Below, one piece after another: positions 58,126 to 64,000 of a stretch of DNA of 64,000 nt; the stretch's first letter is position 1; each line of letters opens with the position of its first letter. Origin of the DNA: Stutzerimonas stutzeri (GTDB taxonomy: Bacteria > Pseudomonadota > Gammaproteobacteria > Pseudomonadales > Pseudomonadaceae); the NCBI RefSeq assembly GCF_015291885.1, contig NZ_CP036186.1, positions 868,001 to 932,000 on the forward strand, in the 5' to 3' direction. Under the pieces are notes generated by a model. It saw only the letters and a program-made list of their open reading frames with translations, did not search any database and was not told the DNA's origin. The translations under genes and the position numbers were made by a program.

Positions 58126-59334
58126 TACGTCCCTTGGCGTCAATCCAGCGTTTACGCGTTCCTGCGCTGCCTTGTTTTGGTGTCTTACCTCGGGTTTCTT
58201 GTAGGCCTGGAATGCCTGTGATTTCCTCGGTTTTGGGGGCCGGGTGGTAGCCGTGCCCTAATTGTGGCAACCCGGCCCTTGGCACGCTCACCACCACATA
58301 CAGTGGTTGTACTCCCGATTCAGCCGGGAAGACCAAGATGAAGTCTTTGTACTCAGGCGGGTAGATTGGATTTTCCAGCGCTTTCGCAGCTGCATCCGTT
58401 GCTGGATAAACCCAAATAGGTGGGACTTGCGGCCCTGCTTTCAGCGGAGGGATGCCCAGCGCGTCTGCGGAATCAACTGCAGGCGTCCAGACTAATGTGA
58501 TTCCACCGCCGAAATCGGCTACCTGCTCTTCGCCTTGGGGCGTGAATTGCACCACATCGATCATTTCCCAGCCGGTTTTGGCGGCTGTATGAAAGCCGTA
58601 GGCTTTGATGGTGCCGTCAGCTGCTTGTTCGATGCGAAAGCGCACTCTCGTGCGTGCGCTTGTCATTCTGCGAAGCTGCTCAGGTGTGTATAGATCTGAG
58701 TTGCCCATTGGGCTGGGCCACATCAAAGCAACCAGCCCAACTAGAGTACTTGCTACGAGACCGCCGGTAATTAGGGCTCCCGAAGAGGCTGCCCCACCCA
58801 CAGCGCTACTCCCACCAACAGCCCCGCCGGATGATCCCGCCACGGCCAGACCGCGAAGCGATAAACCGCTCAGCCTGGCAATAGACTCACCAGAAAGGTG
58901 ACTAAGTGGGTAGTCACCGTTGGCATTAGCGCTGCTAGCGGCCAGTACGGCTGTTTTGCCATAGCGGCTAATGAGTTCAGCGGGAGCCGTGCGGGGATAG
59001 TCGATTTGACCGTCGGGCAAGGTGCAAGGCTTTGCAAAGACGCAGCCGGCAGGTCGTGCCAGCGGCGCTGCTTTCTTGGGTTCTACCACGTCCAGAACAA
59101 GTGGACGTGGCGGTTGTTTATCGAAATCGCCGTTGTAGGGCGGAGCGGGTGGCTCCTTTCGCTCGTCTCTGTTATTCGGGACGTAGCCGCTCATCGATAA
59201 ATCTTCCTTGAAAAGGCGAAATGATACGCCGTGGTGATGGTCAGTCCATGTGCATTGTCACGCTTTGCAGATCAGCTTAGTTTGTATCTCATGGCGATTT
59301 TGCAAGATTGAAGTCACGCAACTTTGCTTCTGAC

Positions 59335-59384
59335 TTATAGCGCATGGTTATGGCTGGGCTTTAGCCCGTCCCAGTGAGAGAAGC
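59335..59384 (-). repeat. Left part of an attC interrupted by IS1111-type fragment
   Basis: Keeps the hairpin centre GGGCTTTAGCCCGTCCCAGT and a degraded left core. It then fuses to transposon sequence near 59380. The matching right core (GTTATGC) is at 59824-59830, beyond the IS fragment. The site closed the DUF7716-like cassette. Confidence 0.75.
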
Positions 59385-59818
59385 AAGGTGCGACACCAGA
59401 GCGGCTGACGCAACTGCAAAGCTGGGCGCTGCAAACCGCCGAACGCATCGGCCACAACAAGGCCGCGGTGGCGCTGGCAAACAAACTGGTGAGGATCTGC
59501 TGGGCGGTGTGGTGCCATGAACGACGGTTCAGCGGTAACTGGCACAGCACAAAGCCCGCCTGACGGCGAGGTAAATAATGAGGTGAGTGTCTAGTGGTTG
59601 TGGTGAGAAGCGAGACTGTCGGAACAGGCGAGTCCTGCAGCGGAACAAGGCCGATAACAATGATGATCTTCGTGATCGTTTGAACGCTTGGCCCCTGCTG
59701 CGCGAACTACAGAATGGCCAGGGCAATGCCCAGAACAGGCCGGATATACGAATGCAACCGCGCTGACGACAGGATCGAAAAAAGCTATTCCTCACTGCTT
59801 GTGGGGAGAGTCCATATA
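59380..59818 (+). mobile_element. Truncated IS1111-type element (right end only)
   Basis: About 440 bp corresponding to the last 55 codons of the transposase plus the downstream right end of the complete element at 60.2-61.6 kb. The stretch from about 59428 to 59818 appears identical to 61220-61610. The first about 45 bases differ at several positions, suggesting a mosaic or an older junction. The left end is missing, fused into the attC. Confidence 0.85.
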
Positions 59819-59855
59819 CAATTGTTATGCGTCCTCTACTTCAATAAAAGCATCA

Positions 59856-60161
59856 TTATTTCCAATAAAAATTCAAGGCAAGAAATAGATCCTCTCGGGA
59901 GCAAGATGGTTTTTGCTGCTGAAGATTGTCAGCAATATCCTCGATTTGGTCTTTGCAGAAGAGATACCGAAGGCCACCTTTTTTTAGCTCTGCCTCTTGC
60001 AGCTCTTGTTCTTCAGGAGAAAGGTCCCAGCTACTCACGGAGAGACATGGTGTGCTCTCGATTAGCTCATTGGTCCCGTCAGGAATCCACAGCCATATTT
60101 CACGCGACATAGTAGGGAGGCTATTGATCCACTCACATAATGGCTTTTGTTCTGCTTTCAC
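59856..60161 (-). CDS. DUF7716-like hypothetical cassette protein
   Basis: A 101-residue soluble protein. WLWIPDGTNELIESTPCLSV in the first half, RYLFCKDQIEDIADN and the end LFLALNFYWK resemble the DUF7716 group of small proteins often found with polymorphic toxins or mobile elements; this is a pattern-level match. No signal peptide. The stop lies about 25 bp from the attC right core. Confidence 0.55.
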   Translation of the reverse strand: MKAEQKPLCEWINSLPTMSREIWLWIPDGTNELIESTPCLSVSSWDLSPEEQELQEAELKKGGLRYLFCKDQIEDIADNLQQQKPSCSREDLFLALNFYWK

Positions 60162-60176
60162 GAGTATTCCCGAGGT

Positions 60177-60239
60177 GCATAACGTTTGGTTAAGGGGCGG
60201 GCTTTAGCCCGTCCCAGTGAGCGAAGCGAACGATTTGAA
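60177..60239 (-). repeat. attC interrupted by the complete IS1111 element (left part)
   Basis: Left core GCATAAC and the hairpin centre GGGCGGGCTTTAGCCCGTCC, then CAGTGAGCGAAGCGAACGAT up to TTTGAA, are intact. The remaining arm and right core (CAAT-GTTAGGC, 61617-61623) follow the element. The site belongs to the cassette of the 143-residue protein. Confidence 0.88.
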
Positions 60240-61610
60240 GGCTGTAATGGACTCTCCCTGCACCACGTTTCTTCTATAACTCCGTGGTGACTGTTCGCTG
60301 GGAGAGGTGCGATGAAACGCATAGCGATTGATTTGGCCAAGTCCGTTTACCAAGTTGCCGAGAGTGTCCAGGTCGGCCGAGTTGATCGGCGCAAGCGGCT
60401 CGATGCCGGGGCATTTACGCGATATGTACAGGAGCAGATCGAACCTGTCGAGTGGGTGATGGAAGCCTGTGGCACGGCTCACCATTGGGGCCGGTTGATG
60501 CAGGAAAAAGGCCATCGCGTCGTGCTCTTACACCCTCGATACGTGCGCCCGTATCGGCGGCGCAACAAGACCGATCGCAACGACTGCGACGCCATTCTGG
60601 AAGCAGCACGCTGCCAGGATATTCGCCCGGTGCCAGTCAAAAGTGTGCAACAGCAGCAAGTCCAACAGCTGCATAAGTTGCGCGAGGGTTGGAAGAAGTC
60701 CCGCGTGCAACGCATCAACCTGTTGCGCGGCATCCTGCGTGAGGCTGGGGTTGAAGCACCGAACGGCATCAAGCCATTTCTGCGCCAAGCGTGCGAACTG
60801 ATCGAACGGCCCGAAGTGCGTGCACTGCGTGGGGCGCTGCAAGTGGTACTGGCCGAGATCAACTTGTATGAACAGTCGATGCGCGAGTGCGAAGAACAAC
60901 TGGCGCGCTGGCATGCGGACGATGAGATCGTGCACAAGCTCGACGAAGTCAGCGGCATCGGCCTGCTGACTGCCAGTGCCTTGAAAACAGCCGTCGGCAA
61001 ACCCGAGCGCTTCGCCAGTGGCCGGCACCTAAGCGCCTGGCTGGGCATGACGCCCAGCGAATACAGCAGTGGCGAGCGGCGACGCCTAGGACGAATCAGC
61101 TGTAAGGGCAACGTCTACGTGCGCACCTTGCTGATTCATGGCGCACGAGCGGCGCTACTGGCAGCCAAGCGCTGCAAGGCGCGAACACCGGAGCGCCTGA
61201 CCCAGTTGCAAAGTTGGGCGCTGCAAACCGCCGAACGCATCGGCCACAACAAGGCCGCGGTGGCGCTGGCAAACAAACTGGTGAGGATCTGCTGGGCGGT
61301 GTGGTGCCATGAACGACGGTTCAGCGGTAACTGGCACAGCACAAAGCCCGCCTGACGGCGAGGTAAATAATGAGGTGAGTGTCTAGTGGTTGTGGTGAGA
61401 AGCGAGACTGTCGGAACAGGCGAGTCCTGCAGCGGAACAAGGCCGATAACAATGATGATCTTCGTGATCGTTTGAACGCTTGGCCCCTGCTGCGCGAACT
61501 ACAGAATGGCCAGGGCAATGCCCAGAACAGGCCGGATATACGAATGCAACCGCGCTGACGACAGGATCGAAAAAAGCTATTCCTCACTGCTTGTGGGGAG
61601 AGTCCATATA
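60240..61610 (+). mobile_element. IS1111-attC type insertion sequence (about 1.37 kb)
   Basis: Complete element inserted inside an attC arm. Subterminal 12-bp inverted repeats ATGGACTCTCCC (60247-60258) and GGGAGAGTCCAT (61596-61607) are perfect, as in the IS1111 subgroup of IS110. It encodes one intact transposase on the strand opposite to the cassettes. The site choice matches the IS1111-attC family known from P. stutzeri integrons. End coordinates are accurate to a few bases. Confidence 0.92.
60312..61355 (+). CDS. IS110/IS1111-family transposase
   Basis: A 347-residue DEDD-type recombinase. The RuvC-like N-terminus shows IAIDLAKSVYQV and RNKTDRNDCDAILEAAR. The C-terminal transposase_20 domain has LDEVSGIGLLTASALKTAVG and FASGRHLSAWLGMTPSEYSS, with the conserved serine. 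It is read on the plus strand, opposite to the cassette genes. The frame is complete. Confidence 0.95.
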   Translation: MKRIAIDLAKSVYQVAESVQVGRVDRRKRLDAGAFTRYVQEQIEPVEWVMEACGTAHHWGRLMQEKGHRVVLLHPRYVRPYRRRNKTDRNDCDAILEAARCQDIRPVPVKSVQQQQVQQLHKLREGWKKSRVQRINLLRGILREAGVEAPNGIKPFLRQACELIERPEVRALRGALQVVLAEINLYEQSMRECEEQLARWHADDEIVHKLDEVSGIGLLTASALKTAVGKPERFASGRHLSAWLGMTPSEYSSGERRRLGRISCKGNVYVRTLLIHGARAALLAAKRCKARTPERLTQLQSWALQTAERIGHNKAAVALANKLVRICWAVWCHERRFSGNWHSTKPA

Positions 61611-61624
61611 CGCAATGTTAGGCC

Positions 61625-62056
61625 TCACGCCGGCGCTGCAAGGAAATCAGCGACCTGCTGCCAGTTGTCGCGGAAGCTCTCCAGGTCCTCGATGTGTCTG
61701 AAGTGGACTTTGCCCCAACCACCAGGTTGATGAATGGACTGGACTACCGCGACCGGAAACACAAAGAACTCAGGCGGTAGAACATTGCCTCCGCCATTTT
61801 TGTGGCCGCGGTTGAGGCGGACAACAACGACGAACTCACAATCAAAGTTGTTGATGATGAATCCGGGAGCGCCGGTGCGCCATCTGCTTTTGACTTGTAC
61901 GCGAGCCGAGCGATTTGTACTGGGGTTGGTAGCGACGAGATCGTAGCCGGGCATGTTGGTGTAAGTCTTGTACGTCGGGATGCGCTGCAGCAGCATCTGT
62001 CCGAGCGCCAAGAACTCAGCGCCTTCCGCCTCTAGTTTTGTGTCGAGTCGCGGCAT
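61625..62056 (-). CDS. Cassette protein with possible PD-(D/E)XK nuclease fold
   Basis: A 143-residue soluble protein. GYDLVATNPSTNRSARVQVK carries the spacing D...(x)QVK seen in PD-(D/E)XK nucleases. A predicted beta strand with CEFVVVVRLNRG and then PPEFFVFPVAVVQ follow. An N-terminal helix has Glu residues (KLEAEGAEFL) that could complete the active site. Function is inferred from this pattern only. The stop is two bases from the attC core, which is now split by the IS1111 element. Confidence 0.6.
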   Translation of the reverse strand: MPRLDTKLEAEGAEFLALGQMLLQRIPTYKTYTNMPGYDLVATNPSTNRSARVQVKSRWRTGAPGFIINNFDCEFVVVVRLNRGHKNGGGNVLPPEFFVFPVAVVQSIHQPGGWGKVHFRHIEDLESFRDNWQQVADFLAAPA

Positions 62057-62070
62057 ACCTGTCCTGTGAG

Positions 62071-62147
62071 GCCTAACGATTAAGCTAAGGGGCCGGCTTT
62101 AGCCGGTCCCAGCGAACGAAGTGAGCGATTTGAGCGACTTGTTAGAG
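62071..62147 (-). repeat. attC site
   Basis: A 77-bp site with cores GCCTAAC (left) and GTTAGAG (right) around the hairpin GGGGCCGGCTTTAGCCGGTC. It is more divergent in sequence than its neighbours but retains the pairing. It follows the 211-residue protein gene. Confidence 0.88.
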
Positions 62148-62231
62148 TCGCGTAGCACTCACCCAAACCGACAAGCTTCTCGTACCGATTTTGTTTTATG
62201 ACCATCGTATTGTCGGAACAGGCCGTCGAGT

Positions 62232-62867
62232 TCAGATATCGCGTGCCTTTTCACGAATATCATCGTCACGGTGTTTGTCGCAAATCTGCTTGATATATTG
62301 ATCAGCGGCTTGGGCTCGTCGAGTGTTGGTAAGCTCAATATAGGCGTAACCAATTTCGTCGGGCGACCTGTAAACCAATTTCTCCTGACCTTTTGTCCAA
62401 GTGGCTGGAAAGCTAGATACCTGCGTGCCGAATTTATCCTTTAGTGCCTTGGATAGCACACGCTCAGTATCTCCGCCACTTGAGTTAGCATCAATGCCAA
62501 TTTTCATACGAACAATGGTGCCGTTATAAAGCTCATAAGAGATACCATCTACGCGGTAGCCACCTATGGTTTCCGAGCCAGTCAGACGTCCATAACTGTC
62601 ACGCTTTGTGTTATATCGATAGGTCTCGAACTCAGTAAAAAATAGGCCGCGGAACGCATACATTCCCCTCTCTTCGGCTCTTGCATTGCAATAAATCGCG
62701 GGATCTCGACTTTTGTAGAGGTGTGCATTGCCATAGGTACCGCGGAAAGCCTTTTTATTTATGACTTCCAGTGATTCGTCTAGGTTGATTCCCTTGATGT
62801 CAAAGTTTGCAGCGGAGGCTACTTGCCAGAGGGGAAAGAGAAGAGCAATAAATAATGTTCGGCGCAT
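62232..62867 (-). CDS. Exported hypothetical cassette protein, 211 aa
   Basis: A protein with signal peptide MRRTLFIALLFPLWQVASA. The mature part begins ANFDIKGINLDESLEVINKK and has two Cys (AIYCNARA and KQICDKHRD). It also contains the segment VLSKALKDKFGTQVSSFPAT. It resembles periplasmic proteins of unknown function with a repeated alpha-beta layout. A gap of 84 bp separates its stop from the attC, unusually long for this array. Confidence 0.62.
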   Translation of the reverse strand: MRRTLFIALLFPLWQVASAANFDIKGINLDESLEVINKKAFRGTYGNAHLYKSRDPAIYCNARAEERGMYAFRGLFFTEFETYRYNTKRDSYGRLTGSETIGGYRVDGISYELYNGTIVRMKIGIDANSSGGDTERVLSKALKDKFGTQVSSFPATWTKGQEKLVYRSPDEIGYAYIELTNTRRAQAADQYIKQICDKHRDDDIREKARDI

Positions 62868-62968
62868 GCAGAGATATCCTTGAAGTTGGCATTAATGGGT
62901 TGCCGGTGCGGCATTGTCCTTTTGAGTTATTTTTGGAAAATTTGAGTTTGGAGATATTTCAGGTCGCA

Positions 62969-63044
62969 CTCTAACGTTTGGTTAAGGGGCGGGCTTTAGC
63001 CCGTCCCAGTGAGCGGAGCGAACGGTTTGAACCAATTGTTATGC
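62969..63044 (-). repeat. attC site
   Basis: A 76-bp site that best represents the local consensus: cores CTCTAAC and GTTATGC. Read on the minus strand it gives GCATAAC-AATTG-GTTCAAAC ... CTTAAC-CAAAC-GTTAGAG. The extra base in the 2L arm fixes the cassette orientation to the minus strand. Confidence 0.93.
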
Positions 63045-63272
63045 GCTGAACTGGCCAAGAACGGCCATTAGCAAAAGGGCAAATACGAGTACTCCAACGC
63101 AGCATACATAAGCCTCATTTCTGGAGCCGCTTAACCACTCGTTTTTTGGGTATTTCCCAAGAGTGGCCGCTTTTACAAATGGCCACCCTATGGCGTAGAA
63201 AAATGTTCCAAGTATTATTTCCGTTACTAAGTAGCCAAAAAATCGGACTGCAAGGCTGAGAAGTTCTTCCAT
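63039..63272 (-). CDS. Small membrane cassette protein, 77 aa
   Basis: Starts at ATG 63272 (MEELLSLAVRFFGYLVTEII), just after the preceding attC. It has a membrane helix at about residues 8-28, a polar loop with KYPKNEWLSGSRNE, and a second helix (VCCVGVLVFALLLMAVLG). The stop TAA is part of the attC core. No named family; small two-helix proteins are frequent integron cargo. Confidence 0.65.
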   Translation of the reverse strand: MEELLSLAVRFFGYLVTEIILGTFFYAIGWPFVKAATLGKYPKNEWLSGSRNEAYVCCVGVLVFALLLMAVLGQFSA

Positions 63273-63283
63273 GTGTCTCCAGC

Positions 63284-63361
63284 GTATAACGCCCGCAATA
63301 AACGGCGCGAGGAACGAGCGTCCGGCGACCGCAGGGAACGAATTTAATTGCGTTGTTAGTT
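63284..63361 (-). repeat. attC site of a different sequence type
   Basis: A 78-bp site with cores GTATAAC and GTTAGTT, but arms unlike the others (GCCCGCAATAAACGG, then GAACGAATTTAATTGCGTT). It resembles attC sites of general environmental cassettes. It indicates that the LysE-type cassette came from another integron pool. Confidence 0.85.
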
Positions 63362-63981
63362 CATTCACGACGAGCTAGTAGAAGTCCAATACCAGCACTG
63401 CCAAGTAGCCCCGAGCAAATCCGGTTGAACACACGACGCATCGAAGGTCGAGAGAACCAATGCCGCAATGCTTTCCCAAAAAATGCATACCCAGCTATCG
63501 CTACCCATTCAAGCATCAAGAACAGAACACCCAGAACTAGGAACTGAAATCCTACAGAACCAGCGGGGTCAACAAACTGAGGGAGAAAAGCTGTAAAGAT
63601 CAAGATAGCCTTTGGGTTTCCTGCTGCCAGAAGAAACTCTTGCCGTCCCAATTGGAACAAGCTTCTTCCTCCGAGTGCCTCGTCACCACTGTCCAAAGGA
63701 TCTGCAGTCCACAATTGAACCGCAATCCAAAGCAGATAAAGCCCTCCGACAATCTTTATGATGAAGAATAACTTTTCTGATGTGTATAGCACAGTCGCAA
63801 GCCCAGTTGCTGCCAGAGTAATCATCCCCACGAATGCAACAAGGCGACCAATCCCAGCATAACAGGCGACTCTGACGCCGTAGCGCTTCGCATTGGCCAT
63901 TGACAGCAGATTATTTGGCCCAGGTGCCATGTTCAGAGCAAAGCATGCTGGTATGAACAATAAAATCGTCATTAGCGACAC
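63361..63981 (-). CDS. LysE/RhtB-family exporter cassette protein
   Basis: A 206-residue inner-membrane amino-acid or metabolite exporter. PACFALNMAPGPNNLLSMAN at the N-terminus is the LysE/RhtB signature; GGLYLLWIAVQLW and AAGNPKAILIFTAFLPQFV are also diagnostic. Five or six membrane helices. The GTG start at 63981 has AGGAGA seven bases upstream; an ATG three codons later is possible. The stop is at the attC boundary. First cassette seen in the window; the next attC or attI lies beyond the right edge. Confidence 0.88.
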   Translation of the reverse strand: MSLMTILLFIPACFALNMAPGPNNLLSMANAKRYGVRVACYAGIGRLVAFVGMITLAATGLATVLYTSEKLFFIIKIVGGLYLLWIAVQLWTADPLDSGDEALGGRSLFQLGRQEFLLAAGNPKAILIFTAFLPQFVDPAGSVGFQFLVLGVLFLMLEWVAIAGYAFFGKALRHWFSRPSMRRVFNRICSGLLGSAGIGLLLARRE

Positions 63982-64000
63982 AGCTGATTCTCCTTTTGAG

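Larger units (their letters stand above)
56874..59194 (-). pseudogene. Colicin E3-like / S-type pyocin RNase gene split by IS630 copy B
   Basis: The 5' part (59194-58126) encodes residues 1-356: a Pro-rich N-terminus (MSGYVPNNRDERKEPPAPPY), a Gly/Ala/Ser-rich segment (about 110-160), a pyocin-S domain (about 180-312), the E3-like linker GHGYHPAPKTE, and the RNase start KRWIDAKGR. The 3' part (57016-56874) encodes residues 357-403: YEWDSQHGELEGYR through RNIKKYL. Removing the element and one TA restores a 403-residue frame. Asp362, His365, Glu369 and Arg397 correspond to the catalytic residues of colicin E3, which cuts 16S rRNA in the decoding centre. All four are on the severed side. An AAGGAAG ribosome-binding site precedes the ATG. 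Confidence 0.93.

Noticed and set aside
59335..63044. Rho-independent terminators at the GGGCTTTAGCCC hairpins
   Set aside because: The hairpins are the central stems of attC sites and are not followed by T-runs.
50546..64000. CRISPR array suggested by the recurring GGGCTTTAGCCC repeats
   Set aside because: Repeats are about 76 bp, imperfect, hundreds of bases apart and separate genes; they are attC sites, and no cas genes occur.

Overview
The window looks like a chromosomal segment of the Pseudomonas stutzeri complex (Stutzerimonas). It has a GC-rich Pseudomonas backbone: the nadC neighbourhood with a DUF1631 gene, ampD-ampE beside a chemoreceptor, a trpS-zapE pair, a rut operon, and a Zur-controlled dksA2-zigA block. 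It also carries integron attC sites of the P. stutzeri type, one of them interrupted by an IS1111-family element. No rRNA, tRNA or CRISPR array was seen.

Positions 1-26.4 kb are ordinary backbone. In order they are: a partial NDH-2 NADH dehydrogenase, DUF3094 and DUF1631 genes, nadC, zapG, a hydrolase, trpS, zapE, a GlxA-type regulator, nfi, ampD-ampE, a chemoreceptor, tatD-like, ada, a RIO kinase, a three-gene RND efflux operon, ftnA, and a second chemoreceptor broken by a frameshift. From 26.9 to 30.1 kb lies a copper-export module (cueR, copA, copZ) with two CueR operators between the divergent copA and copZ. A TtgR-like repressor and a Bcr/CflA-type MFS pump share an operator near 30.85 kb. 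Further on are an adenine/adenosine deaminase, a YigZ protein, a Cys-rich copper-storage protein, and the dksA2-zigA-DUF1826 zinc-starvation operon with a perfect Zur box. The pyrimidine-degradation operon rutABCDEF is divergent from rutR.

From 42.9 to 50.5 kb the chromosome is more variable. It holds a Doc-type toxin-antitoxin pair in AT-rich DNA, an MFS pump with a GlxA-type regulator, nemA with an ArsR regulator, an AraC regulator, an AhpD-like protein, a secreted hypothetical protein and a VOC protein.

From about 50.5 kb to beyond the right edge lies an integron cassette array read on the minus strand, so the integrase would be expected to the right of 64 kb. Recognisable or decayed attC sites separate at least a dozen short, AT-richer cassettes. 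They encode a LysE/RhtB exporter, small membrane or secreted proteins, a possible PD-(D/E)XK-fold protein, a DUF7716-like protein, two Nudix proteins, a DUF4087 protein and an LprI-like protein. The array is riddled with insertion sequences: two inverted copies of one 1107-bp IS630 element, an IS3-family element, and one complete plus two partial IS1111-type elements located in attC sites.

The most striking cassette encodes a colicin E3-like ribosome-inactivating bacteriocin followed directly by a cloacin/E3-type immunity gene. IS630 copy B has split the toxin exactly between its pyocin-S part and its catalytic residues. Removing the element and one TA restores a complete 403-residue reading frame.
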